From NCBI GenBank assembly GCA_036583965.1, contig JAZBQD010000015.1, positions 88,461,809-88,525,808 of the forward strand: DNA of 64,000 bases, in the 5' to 3' direction. Shown in pieces: positions 1 through 11,295 of the stretch. A program made the position numbers and the translations under genes. Source of the DNA: Prunella strophiata. Lineage: Eukaryota > Chordata > Aves > Passeriformes > Prunellidae. Position 1 is the stretch's first letter; the number at the start of each line of letters is the position of its first letter. The notes beneath the pieces are model-generated. The model was not told the DNA's origin. It made no database searches and was given only the letters and a program-made list of their open reading frames with translations.

Positions 1-2449
1 GAAACTGCCAGCAGGACACTTGCACTGCCTGCTCTGTGCCTTCTTTCTTGGTGCCTGCTCCTGTCCCTGCCTGGAGAAGTTTCCAAAGGGAGAACACTTC
101 CACCTCCTTGCCTTGTACAACTCAATGGTGGTTGTGGAAAGGATCTAGGAAAGCATTCAAAGATACTTTCACTTAAGCAAGGCTTCATTCCCACATGTTT
201 CACAGGGACCAGGCTCCTTTTTTTTGATCCCACAGTGCAGCTGTATAGCTGGAATGCAACAGCCCCCTTAAATTTTGTGATGACAGGAGCTCACAAAATC
301 TTGTGTAAGCCCATAAGAATAACATATGAAGGTAGTATTGAAGATTAAAGCAATGCTGAACAAAAAAAGTCCAAACCCCACACTGCAACAGATCAAGGAA
401 AAACCATGAGGTGAACACACTCAACAACAGAATGCCTGGGATTATGAATCCAGAACAGTGAAGGAGAAACCTCAAGTTTTCTGTTGTGGAAAGGTTTATG
501 AAGAAACCCTGCCTCTGAACAGGCCAAACTTCATGACATCTTGGCTCCAGACCTGGTGCTGTGGCTCAGACTTATCTCTGCTTATTGCAGGGTGTTGTTC
601 TGAGAGAAGAATTCTGCTTTTCTGAGGTCCTCACCAAGCTCAAGGTTATCCTTTAATCTTGCAGTGCAGGTTAATTCTGCCTGGCTGGAGGGCAGTGCCC
701 CAACTGCACAGCAGGTGCCCTGCATGTATGCTTGCCTCAGATATAAAAGTTGCACAGACTCCTGCTGGGTTTTTAAGAAAACCTGATCCTCCCTATAAGG
801 GGAGCAAAGCCAACACTCGCTGGAGAAATCATTATTAACAACCAAGGCCAGCAGGAGCTCAACAAAAGAATTTTCACCTTTCCAAAATTCAAATGCGAGA
901 TCCCTGGAAACAACTGAGCAACACTCAAGGAAGTGATGCTGAGCAAGCTATCCAGCAGCTCTGGGACTGCAGTAAGCAGATGGATGCATTAGGAGATGGG
1001 TGCATTAGATCTGCAAAGTCAGCATTGTCCTGCCCTCTTGCTTGATTGAATTCCTGTAAGGGAAGTTTTTCTCCTTGTACAGTTTAAAAGACAGTGTCTT
1101 TTTCACTAAATTATTATTAGCATTCCTAATAATATATTTAAAGACCCTCTCACCCAAGCTCTGTCTCATGTCTTACACAGCTTTCAGAACATTATTCAAG
1201 TTTGCTATGTTCCATCAGGATGAAGCACAGCTTGTTCAAGTGCACGAAGAGTATGGCAAGGAGAAAAATCATTTATGTGAGAGAAGCAGTCAATTACTCC
1301 ATTGATGTGTGCTGCTTTATAGGCTTTTCACTGCCAATCAGTGTCACGGCTTTCCAACTCTTTTTCCAAACCAGTGCACATCCTTTCATGCAGTTCAACT
1401 GATTTCAGCCTGGCAGCAGTCTGTAAATAAAGCTGTCCCTTGTCAAACATTAACTCCTTTCCCTTTGCACATCACCTCTGAACATTGCTGGAGAAAGCAG
1501 CCACCAGCAGTGGATGCTGGCCCAGACAGGCACCAGAAGGCAATCTGACCATCTCCATTTTATGTCAAAATGCAGCTGGAGAAGAAGCTGGGAGCCATCT
1601 CAAAGCAGAGCAAGGTTCACAGTATCCTCCTCCTCTGGAGCCTTGGGGCAGGAGGCAAATTCTAATTGCTTGGTGCAAAGTTGAATTAGTTTGAAATGTC
1701 AGGGCTGCAGAGGGATCAGGGGTGTGGGTTTAGTGTGATGGGTGGTTCTGTTTCAGTTTTGGTGGGTTTTTTTTTTATTTTTTAAAGTAGCAAAGCAAGG
1801 ACCAATATGATGTGGAAACAGCAGCAGTCTCATCACACTGCCATTGACTTTATCTGCCCTTTGTTGCAATTTTTCTTCCTATTGGTTTTAGCAAATATTC
1901 CTGTTCAGCTAATAAAGACAAAGACATAACCAGTTGTTGGATGCCCTTCCCACTCAGCAGTCAGAGCTCTTGAAGCTCTGAAAACACCTCCTGTTGCACC
2001 AGAGACCTCTGTTTATGCATCCTGACACAGGCTCTGGCAAAGGCTGTGCTAGAAACAGGAGATTGTTACATCCCTCAGACACAGGAAAAGAAAAATCAAA
2101 GCAACATTCAACCAGGGCGTCCTCAAGAGGATCTTGCTTCAGTGAAATGGTGCTGGAAACTCCTAAAAGCTTTGCAATGTCCTACCCAGCTGGGAAATGC
2201 ACTCACTGCTCAGGAGACAACTTAGTTCATTCATGCTGTACTGCAACGTTCATATTTTTCCAGCTCAGTGACTCTGATATGCAGACATGGGTAGAGACAG
2301 AGTTGAGAAGAAAGACATTTCAGCTTTTTCCTCCAGGCTTTTAGCTCTAAGACAACATTATTCAGTGATTAGGTTACTGCTCTCCAGACCCAGCTGTTAT
2401 TTTTGAATCTGCCCTTTTCCAGGTTTTTGATATCAACTAGTTATTAAAA
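1..2449. other. Non-coding stretch, nothing recognised
   Basis: Mixed AT-rich single-copy-looking sequence with no repeat family I recognise. Open frames here are all under 120 codons, overlap on both strands and show no domain or splice-like boundaries. A T-run interrupted by one A lies near 1770-1787. It could be intron or intergenic sequence; nothing in the sequence decides which. Confidence 0.6.
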
Positions 2450-2500
2450 TTCAACATGCCTCAGTTTCCTCAACTATAAAATGGGAGTAAAAACCACTTT
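2450..2500 (+). repeat. Fossil MIR/L2-type 3' core
   Basis: The sequence GCCTCAGTTTCCTCAACTAT followed by AAAATGGGAGTAA (from 2458) closely resembles the conserved segment shared by MIR and L2 elements, whose usual form reads CCTCAGTTTCCTCATCTGT then AAAATGGG. The flanks are too diverged for me to extend the element, so the ends are approximate. MIR/L2 copies in birds are ancient, inherited from the amniote ancestor. A chance match is possible but unlikely over about 30 aligned bases. Confidence 0.5.
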
Positions 2501-3459
2501 TAAATCTAAGAGCCAAAATATTTTTGAAATGCTGGGTGTTTACCTATCAATGACTCTGTGGAAAGATAAACTATGCCCATTTTACAGGCTGTTACCTTGT
2601 ATTTGGACTTGTCCTCTCTCCAAATTCAAAACAGAATGTTGTGACTGGGTAAATAGCTTTTATTGCATCCACCAGGAAACTTGCTATCAACACTTCTATT
2701 TAGCTGTTTGGATCCAAACCATCAAAAAAGCTTTATCCTGTAGGTCTGCACTTGGAGTTATCCAACAATTCAACAGATTTATTTCTTCCTCAAAGTAACT
2801 CCACATAGGAGCATGTCCTTAAGGTTCACATCTTTCACTGAAATCAATCAACAGTATAGGATCAGGGCCTAGCAAACTGCTTTAGAGATGCTTCATAGAT
2901 TGATTTGCTCAGGCAAACAGTTATTTGATTTAATGCAGAGAAATGTCCTGTCCCATCTCAATTCACACAGCTCCAGAGGGATGTCACAAGAAAATACTGC
3001 CCTCCTTGGAAGAGAAATAGAAAAGATAATTCATTTTATTTCTTTCTAGTTAGAAACCAGTTTCTGTCTCTGACTCAAATTTTTCCTGAACTCTGCAGGG
3101 AGAGTCAATTGAAGCACAGGCTCACCTCTGCAGTGTGAGCAGAGATATCCCTGGAAAGAAAATGAGGAATTGTTCCTATAATCCAAACACAATCCTGACC
3201 TGAAGGGAAGAAGTCAGAGGATATATATTTGCTTAACTCCATCAGCTGATTAGCATAAAAAAATTTTCTCACAGTATTTTATGATTCATGATAGTTGATT
3301 TAGGGGAAAAAAAATGCACCTAGCATGGAAAAAAATGAATCAAAAGTTTTGTACAACATAGGAATGAAGAAATTACAGTCGTGCTGCTAAAAGACAAGTA
3401 ACACCACTTAAATGTGCCTTACAAAGGCAGATGAGCAAAGAAACTCCCCTTTACTACAT
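2501..3459. other. Non-coding stretch with a possible ancient repeat remnant
   Basis: Mostly unrecognised sequence. At about 2838-2870 a segment (CACTGAAATCAATC, then GGATCAGGGCCT) resembles the end of a widespread ancient amniote repeat whose typical core is a TTGACTTCAATGGG-like palindrome followed by GGATC-GGGCC. The match is short and I hold it weakly. The ORF at 2481-2798 (105 codons) overlaps the MIR/L2 fossil and has no family resemblance. Confidence 0.4.
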
Positions 3460-3508
3460 AAGGTAGCAGCACCTTTTTCAGGAAAAGGTAGTAGCACCTT
3501 TCTCCTGA
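3460..3508. repeat. Imperfect tandem duplication of about 24 bp
   Basis: Two adjacent copies (3460-3483 and 3485-3508) share AAGGTAGCAGCACCTTT or AAGGTAGTAGCACCTTT, followed by a diverged C/T and GGA tail. Each copy is itself partly self-complementary (AAGGT with ACCTT), so small hairpins are possible. It looks like a local replication-slippage duplication that has since picked up a few substitutions. Confidence 0.75.
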
Positions 3509-4687
3509 AGGGATTTTCCTTACATTTTTGATGGTAAACAGTTCAAATTATTATGAGAACTGCCTTTACTTTTCCCTATGATGAGCAGAATTTTGTCCTT
3601 CTACCCAAAACAAGACAAAAACAGTCCAGTTGGGGATTTCTACATATATTTAGATCATTTTTATTCAAACATTAGAGAAAAGGGGTGAAATTTGCAAGCA
3701 TCAAAAGAGAAACAATGTTTCCATAGTTTGCAGCCTATTTAAGACATGGCTGCTGAGCTTTTGAACTACAGCACCAAGTTAAATTCCTCTGCATCTGCCC
3801 ATTTGACCAGTGGTTTAGGGAGAGCTAGGATGGGGAAGGATTTTATGAAGTGTAGCAGACATGGGAGAACTGAGAATCCTGGGATGAAATAATATCATAT
3901 ACACTGTTATAGAATAATTTAAAAGTGTAATCAGCAGAGGCATTATCTCACATGGTGGACAAGGGGAAGTTTTGTGTTCTATTGTAAGCTAAAAATCAAT
4001 GCAGGGAAGTCACAAGAATGTCTTTAAGAAAGACAAAGGTAACACCTTGATCAAAAAAGATAAAATCAGTGTTCTGAAAACTGAGAGTTAGATGAATTGC
4101 TCAGGTGCATCATTTACCTGTAAGCCGTCTCACAGCATTGCTGAATAGTGTTGCTTCATAAAATTTCTTAATTCTGGAAAACTTATGCAGAAATTAATAC
4201 CCTTTACAGATGAATATTTGCAATTTAAAAATCCAATAGATAACGTTTTCTAATCCAGCCTGCCTCGTTATGCCCATGATCTTATTGCTGCTTTATCAGA
4301 AGCAAAAAAGAAATTAGAGAGCCTGCCAAGGCTTAACTTGCTCAGCAGGCTGCAGGCATTAGCATCAGCCTTGTAAGAAAATGCTTGTGCTGGCCTTATC
4401 TGGGGAAGGTCAGCTCCCACAGGGACTGGGTGGCAACAGCTCCAGCACTTATTAAATGCATAAGTTTTCACTTCCTAGGACTGCTTCACAAAACAAATGA
4501 GTAAATCCAACTTATAAGACGCCAGCAAACACCACAAGCTGATACCTTCAAGGCTTCCTGGCCCTTGTACTCAGGAGCACAAAGGTCAGTTGGCAAAGCA
4601 GGGTTTGGCAGCCTGCATCAGAAAGTCTCCTTAATGTTTTCAGGAATGGTTTGAGTCTCTTTCATAGTGACACTGTAATTTCAAGTC

Positions 4688-4690
<3 letters not shown>
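3509..4690. other. Non-coding stretch, nothing recognised
   Basis: AT-rich sequence with no recognisable repeat, RNA gene or coding region. The only minus-strand ORF (4268-4471, 67 codons) has no recognisable feature. Confidence 0.6.

Positions 4691-4729
<39 letters not shown>
4691..4729. repeat. Pure poly(A) run, 39 bases
   Basis: An uninterrupted run of 39 A residues, followed by an A/C-rich stretch (GGCAAACAAGAAACCAAACC). Nothing upstream looks like a reverse-transcribed gene, and CR1, the dominant bird LINE, does not end in poly(A). So it is best read as a mononucleotide microsatellite rather than the tail of a retrocopy. Its exact length is vulnerable to sequencing error. Confidence 0.95.
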
Positions 4730-4733
<4 letters not shown>

Positions 4734-6037
4734 AACAAGAAACCAAACCACAACACACACCCCAGCAGTAACAGGGAAGGTGTTCCAAAAAAAGGATACT
4801 GAAGGTATTGTAGCATCAGAGTAAGATGTCTGTGGCATAGCTCAGCTCTGCCTTACCCTGTGGCACCCAGAACACGTCTGGTTTTATCAGGTTTTTTTCC
4901 ACAGCTTGTCTCTTGGCTCCCTCAGCCATCACAGCTCTGTATTTACACAGCTGCCTCTGAAGCTGTAAGTCAGCACAGAGATTGTTGCACAAACAAATGG
5001 AACATGTGGATCCTGCCAAATATCACTTACCCCAGTTTTCCTCCTCCTTCTTAAGCATTTTATGTGCTGGCACTAAGAGATTCTCTGAAAATTAAAAAGA
5101 AAGTGCTTTGTGCTGTGTGTCATGTATAATACATATCTGTTTTGGCAGAAAAAAAGTTTCAAATAGCTTTAGGATAGGAGCAAATACAAATAAGAGAAGT
5201 TTCAGTATAAGGCAGTAACATTCAATGTCACACCAAGACCAGTGCTGAGGCTGCTGGATGTTACACCCCATGTGAGCCACAGAGCCCCCTCCACACGACC
5301 CTTTGGCTTTGACCAGAGAAACAGATCCTGCCAGGTCAGGCTTACTCAGGAACAGTGTGCAGCCTGACACACTGGGGCCAGGCTCAGCACTTGCTTTTCT
5401 CCCTCCTTTGAAACAGCTTATCCCCAACTAACCTTCAACATCTGGTTTTGCATTTATTTTAATCACACCGGTTGTGATAAATGAATTTATGCTGTTGCTT
5501 GTCTCTGGAAAATAGGCACTACATGCTGAATAAATGCAGTGCAATGGGGATCATTACACTGAGTATGGGAGACAGATCAGATGAAGAGATATATATACTC
5601 TGAAATGAAGAAATCAAAGGTCTCCCAAGCTACAGATGTTGCTATAAATAGACTGACATCCTGCATTACTAGAAACTTCAGAGAAGCCTGTTTCACAGTG
5701 CTTCATTCCTCTACTGCTCTAAGTGAAAATATAAACAGGGGAAGTTTGGGCTGTGCCAGGTGGAATAACAAAAGGTGTGTTACTGAACACAAGAAACAGC
5801 CAGATGCCCATTTAGCAGCATCAAACTGAAGACTCCAGAGAGGAATTTAGGCTGGGAGAAACCAGCTGAGTCAAGTCAGGTTGCACAGGGCTGGGTCCTC
5901 CAAAGCATTCAACAGAGGCTGTACCTCCATGGGCACTCATGCCAGCATGGGACCACCCTCAGGGGGAACGAGTTTTCTGCATGTCTAACATCCATTTCCC
6001 TTGATTTGTGTCTGCTGCCCCTGCTTCTTCAAGGAAG
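4730..6037. other. Non-coding stretch, nothing recognised
   Basis: Unrecognised AT-rich sequence. ORFs at 5092-5427 (minus, 111 codons) and 5581-5829 (plus, 82 codons) have no domain or family resemblance. AGGCACTACATGCTGAATAA at 5514-5533 vaguely recalls the 3' end of L2 elements, but not strongly enough to call. Confidence 0.55.
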
Positions 6038-6092
6038 TCATGGAATAAGCTGAGTTGGGAGGGACCCACATGGATCATTGGGTCTGACTCGG
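6038..6092 (-). mobile_element. CR1 LINE 3'-end fragment
   Basis: Read on the plus strand, TCATGGAATAAGCTGAG followed by TTGGGAGGGACCCACATGG and ATCATTGGGTC is the reverse complement of a common avian CR1 3' terminus (GACTCGATGATCC...GGGTCCCTTCCAACTCAG...ATTCCATGA type). The element therefore points to the minus strand, with its 3' end near 6038. It is heavily 5'-truncated, as most CR1 copies are, and carries no coding sequence. The boundary near 6092 is approximate; the next 40 bases may still be element-derived. Confidence 0.75.
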
Positions 6093-6741
6093 TCTCCTCT
6101 GTGATGAATCCTCCTCCACACCTTCTCTTCTTTATGCTAAACAAATCCTGTTTTCTGGGTAAATCTATCCAGCAGCTTCTAGCAGTGAAGGAATTCATTC
6201 TCTCACTGTTCTGCTCCCCTCCCCAGAACACAAAGGGTGTTGAGACAGACTATTTGCACAGGTTAAACATGAAGAAATAGTGCATCTGGAGAAATGAGGG
6301 CCATAAAGAAGCAAAAGCACCTCCATATCACCCCTCCTTTTAGCAAATGGCCATGGGCTTTGCCAATTAGAGCAGTGCCAGCCAAGGATAATGATAAATC
6401 TGAGCCCATTAAACAACACTACTGTAGCAGAAAGCAGCCTACCTGCAATCCCACTACACTTCATTACAGCCTCATTGAACTACACAATCTGCTGAGTTTT
6501 AGTCAGGGTCAGCGTGTGGGCAGAAAAACCCTCAAGGAGCAAGTAGCAGCACCTGCTGCAGAGAGAGATCTCAGCTCTCCAGCACTTCAGCTGCTGTGAT
6601 GAGCTACTGAAACCCCACTGTGCTCAGAGTGCTGCTGTGCTGGCAGGGATGGCCACAGGCTGCAGCTGCTGAGGTCCACAGGGTGGTGGCCCAGGTGCAC
6701 CCACGGCCCCTGCCCCTGCCCTGGCACCCCTGCCTGCCCTG
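6093..6741. other. Non-coding stretch turning GC-rich after 6600
   Basis: No gene recognised. From about 6600 to 6880 the base composition shifts to GC-rich with C-rich runs (for example GCCCCTGCCCCTGCCCTGGC). That removes stop codons and produces several overlapping spurious ORFs on both strands (6587-6973 minus, 6604-6789 minus, 6620-6868 plus, 6624-6845 minus). It is CpG-poor, so not a typical CpG-island promoter. Confidence 0.55.
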
Positions 6742-6784
6742 CCCCTGGAGCAGGAGGGGTGCATGGCTGACCCTGCTCCAGGGG
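6742..6784. repeat. Perfect 13-bp inverted repeat with 17-base loop
   Basis: CCCCTGGAGCAGG at 6742-6754 is exactly complementary to CCTGCTCCAGGGG at 6772-6784. The stem is GC-rich and could form a stable hairpin in single-stranded DNA or RNA. No T-run follows, and rho-independent terminators do not apply in a vertebrate. It sits inside the GC-rich block and has no gene next to it. Confidence 0.9.
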
Positions 6785-7939
6785 AGCACTCAGATGCTCT
6801 TTCAGAGGCACAGGTTGGGATACTGTCAGCTTCAGAACTTGCCACATGCTCCTCCCCTGAAACAGTAAGGTCCCTTCCATGCAGGGCAGCACTGGGTTAG
6901 GCAGGGAAGCCTCAAACATCAGGCCTTCCCCTTCACCAGGTAGAAGTCCACATTCTGGAAAATATCTGTACAAGGAAATTCATTAGCATTGAAGATCAAT
7001 GTGAGTACCATTCTTTGAAGAGCTATAGGTTCACACAAGTCTACATGAATTTTATTTCCACAGTCAAAAAAAAAAAAAAAAGCTATTTTACTGCAGGATT
7101 TTCCTTTGAGGTGCTTTCAGTTAATTACACTGCCAGTATCTACAGCCAAAATACCACCATGTGTCTCTTTGTAGGTGGTTCCTTTTTTCAGCTGAAACTA
7201 AATGAGACTTCAGCCTTTGAATACACTTGGAACGGTAAGAAAGAGTTGTAGCCAACAGTGGTAGCTTCCTAAAGGCACTGAAAGGATTTAGGAAGACATT
7301 TCTCCACTTTGAATTTAGACCAGGTGGTGATACCTGAATTAGCATTGTTGTTGAAGAGCACCATCCTTAAGAACTAATCTTTTGGCAGTCAGTTTCAAGC
7401 TCCAAATTAGAATATTCCTATATTTAATTTATGCAGGTAATTTTCCATAATTATTATCAGTGACAAAATCTAGCACATGCTTTTTCAATTTACATAAAGA
7501 GAAACTGAAAACCTAAACTTCTAATGCAGTTCAAGATTTCTGGTATTTCCTGGACTTCCTTTGACTTCTTACTGTTAACTTGTGCCAGAAAGTCCAGTAC
7601 AATTTGTCCTGTGCTGCTAAAGAGTAATTATTCATTCATGGCAACCATAAGGGGGTCAGACTTTATTAATTTTAATCTGTTTTACACAGACGTTAAAGCA
7701 AATTAAATTTCAAGTTTAATTAAAACACAGGTTTTAAATATAGATTAACAATATCTAAGGAACCAAAGAGGGTAGTACTGTTCTTACTGAACTTACACTC
7801 ATGGGACTTCAACAGATGAAGAATCAGACCCTTTCATTTCTTCCTTAGCTTAATGACCCAGACTCAGCAATGTCTTATATGACTAACAGGTGAAGAACAG
7901 ACATTTGTCATCCCCAAGTAGGTTGTTTATAAAATTTAT
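6785..7939. other. Non-coding stretch with a 16-base A-run
   Basis: Unrecognised sequence containing a 16-base A-run at 7066-7081. The 78-codon ORF (7015-7251, plus) and the overlapping 74-codon minus ORF (7121-7345) show no family resemblance. Confidence 0.55.
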
Positions 7940-7989
7940 ATTTCCTAGGACTTACTGCTTTACAACCATTATCCTGCAAGAATCTCTTC
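7940..7989 (+). repeat. 50-bp exact direct repeat, copy 1
   Basis: This 50-base segment, running from ATTTCCTAGGACTTACTGC to GCAAGAATCTCTTC, is found again without any mismatch at 11246-11295 in the same orientation, with starts 3,306 bases apart. The flanks of the two copies are unrelated on both sides. Exact identity over 50 non-repetitive bases cannot be chance. It is not a repeat family I recognise. Confidence 0.95.
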
Positions 7990-10900
7990 ATAAAACCAGT
8001 AATTTAAGCTTTGATTTAAGAGATGCTGTGGGTCCTTACAGTTGTTAAACTTCCACCACAATAAAACCTGAATATTCTTAAAATACTTGGTCTCCTTCAT
8101 TTTTGGAAACAATGTTTTGGACAATCATAGTAGGAATAAACAAATTGATCAGAAATTAGAGACAACTGTTGTCATTACGAGGAAATCAGGTAATGCTTGG
8201 GAATATTTATGCTGGGGAGAAAAGATGGGCTTTTAAAAACACTGGATTCTGTGAATTGAAAGAACCCTAGTTGGATAGCGGTTTCTGCATTACTCATCTG
8301 GTTTGCCAATTCAAGATGTGTTAGTAGTGTATTAAGTGACAGAGCTGAACAAAAGAAATTCTACAGCTGAACTGTAATAGCACAGGATTTCTGCTGAAAA
8401 ATCAACTGGGAAGCTCATGAACAGAGCATACAAGTAGTAAGAATACACTGCTTTGACAAGATTTCTTTTACAGTTTTGACACTACATAGTCTTACCCAAA
8501 GCAGATGGTATCCTTGAACAAGGTGGTGAAATTTCTCCAGCAGATATTCTTATCAAGAAATAATATTAATTACATACTATTAAATGGAAGTTTCATAGTG
8601 CTATTATTAAAGATGGATCAGCAAGAAGCACAGTCCTGTAATTCATTGCACCCCAGAATCCCAAACAAAAAAATGTCTAAATGTGACTTTGAGGCCATGT
8701 AGTGCTTGATTTTGCATAGCACGTAAGGAAGTGTTTTGTTAGGTACAGTCCTGGGTACTTACCTTATTTTTAACATTGAAATACAGCCAGCAGTGGAAAT
8801 TACAAATCATCAGGGGGGAAAAAAACCCTACAAAATCACAAGAACAGAGACACATTTCCCAGAAAATCAAAGATATAAAAGGAAAATCATGTGTACAATA
8901 AGAAATCCAAAACCAATTGTCCAATAAGTATCACGTCCCATAGATTTTGCTTTTTCCTTTGCTATCCCACATTTTAAGCTTTCATCTGCTGAACTCACTT
9001 CAATTGAGGAACTTCTGGTGATACTCTATCTGAAGGACACTCTGGTGAAATGTTCCTTTGATGTATTGTACTCCTAGGAGAATCTCCATTTGCATCATGT
9101 TTTCTGAGCACAGTTAAGCCATTAGATTCCAAGTTGTATTTCAAGATATCTCAGAGACTGAAAGAAGTGATGGAAGCACGTAGGTTAGTCAGGGTGGCTG
9201 AGACTGGCCACTGATGACAGGACATGTCCTAATGTCAGTATTTCCTAAGGGAAGGCAGGTTATGTAAAGAGAGAAAGCACACAGCCCTTTTGGTACTCAT
9301 GACTGACACTGCACATTTAAAATATGTTGTAGCAGTAGCCTCATACTCCAAGTATTTATCCTGGGGGAATAGGTAGATTTATCCATTAAACTCATGTTTA
9401 CCAATAAAAACTTTGAACTACTCATCTAAGTAAATGTTTCTTGTAAACAGTGAATGGGAATTTTTTTCAGCATGAATGAAATCGCTTGAACTGTACACTG
9501 CCTTGAATGTGGAAAGAGAACTGGAGGCTTTAAAACAAGAATAAAAATATGTAGAACATTTGTAAGATCTTTTGCCAATTCACAAAGGCACCTTTAAAGC
9601 AAATAAACAGGAGAAATCTCAGCTTAGGGGTAAAAAAACCCTGAACAACAAAACATGTACCAACACTCTTGCCCTGCTATACAAAGAAAAGAATATCCCT
9701 GTTACATTGTCCAAATACTTCACATTTGAAGTGAGAATGCTTTGTAGTTCCAGGAAGACTTTTTTTGCAATGCTGATTTTGAGGGATATACTAAGTTGTT
9801 CCAATGGTAACTGGCAGAGCTCAGAGAAATTCCATCCAGAGCAATTGAGTGAAAACTGATATTTCCATAATTTACAGCTTTGTTCCATTCTAGCCCATGG
9901 CACAAGGAGAACAAGAGAAAAGCCAGCAAGAAAGATTCAGCTGTCCCAGCTTTATGCTTTAGCATACAGCAGGCTCTGACAGAGAGAGAGCTATTCACCT
10001 CTTATGAAAGGTTAGTGCTTCTGGATACCTCTAACAGAGGTAAAATACATGTCATCACACATGTCATCAGTTGTGCAGACAACATACCTGTGACCCTCTT
10101 CAAAGTTTGGGGGCAGCAAACCTGTTTTGCAGGCTACCTTCCACCTTCTCCAGAGGTTGCACTTCCCTTAATACAGGGGAGAACCCCACCTGCCCTGCTG
10201 TTGCAGATGGGATTCAGCTCTTCAAACTGCTCATTTCAGAAAAGATCCTCTCTACCTCGCTTTCCTCTTCTCTGTTCTCCTCTAACTCCTCCACTTGGCA
10301 GCACAGCTCCTGCAGGACAGAGAAGCCATCTCTCCTGGCCTCAGAAAGGCAATCCAAGCATTCCCTGCAACCTAGGACACTTGCAGGGCTGCATCCACCA
10401 TTTGCAACTCACTCTGTGTCAAAGCCTCTATCTTGGCATGGATAGCTTGCCAGGGAAACCACTCAGTGGTGTGTTAACACCATGTCTGAGACATTTGCAG
10501 CAGAAAAATTGACCTGAGTCCCTCTTCTTTGTCCCCTTTTCTATAAAGTGCTCTAGCTATGCTCTGGGAGCTGCACTCCTATTTCTTACTTGAGTACCAG
10601 CTAAAAAGGCTGCTTGGCCCTCTCCAGCTGGGGGCAGCTAACAAAGGCAGCTGATCATGCTCATTGAAGCCTTCCTTACCTTCCTTACCTTGTCCTTGCC
10701 TGGCAGCAGCAAGTACCTTAAATTTCTTAAAATGTTCCCAAGCATTCCCTGATGATCTTGGATCTTGTCACAGGAAAGTCAAGAAGCTTCCAAAGCTGAG
10801 CCCAGAGATTGCTGCACAAAAAGCTGCACCTTTAGCTGTGATCTTGTAATATGCATTTCATAATATTCTGAATTTAGCCTCTTTTTAAACCATAAATGGA

Positions 10901-11245
10901 ACAGTGGGTCAGTAGAATGACATGATTTATAAAAGATGAAAAATGATTAGGAGCCATTTCTCACAGCAGGTCCAGCTCCATCTGTAGCTGCCTCTCACTG
11001 CAGACAGGTCTGGTTGTTGCAGAAGATGATAAAATACTTTCCCTTCTTCCATTTCAACTTTAAAATTCAGCTTCAGAGGCTGAAGGATGGAAGATCAAAC
11101 CTTGATTCACTACCATGATTAATGGCACCAGTGGTTGTTTGTGTAAGATGTGCCTCTATTCAGTTTTTAATCCTACTAAATTCTTGACTTCCACACTGTT
11201 TTATGTCAATGAATTCAAGTGTCTGTTTCCACAGAAAAACACCAC
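7990..11245. other. Non-coding spacer between the 50-bp repeats
   Basis: It holds the longest open frame of the window, 9880-10512 (plus, 210 codons), which overlaps a second frame at 10071-10445. The predicted protein is rich in Ser, Pro, Leu and Cys, with no domain, signal peptide or conserved motif that I can see. The local DNA is pyrimidine-rich and stop-poor (about 10120-10420), which explains its length. Small tandem units occur at 10047-10069 (ACATGTCATCA twice) and about 10671-10689 (CTTCCTTAC twice). No RNA gene or known repeat was recognised. Confidence 0.5.
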
Positions 11246-11295
11246 ATTTCCTAGGACTTACTGCTTTACAACCATTATCCTGCAAGAATCTCTTC
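11246..11295 (+). repeat. 50-bp exact direct repeat, copy 2
   Basis: Identical over all 50 bases to 7940-7989. The first differing bases are T/C one base outside the shared A on the left, and A/C immediately on the right, so the duplicated block is sharply bounded. It could be a short templated insertion copied from 3.3 kb away, two members of an unrecognised repeat, or an assembly artefact. Confidence 0.95.

Noticed and set aside
4400..4729. Processed pseudogene ending in the 39-base A-run
   Set aside because: No recognisable coding or UTR sequence precedes the run and no flanking target duplication was seen.
6587..6973. Four overlapping ORFs suggesting a small gene
   Set aside because: They occupy both strands and three frames in a GC-rich, C-run-rich patch, which is what stop depletion produces.
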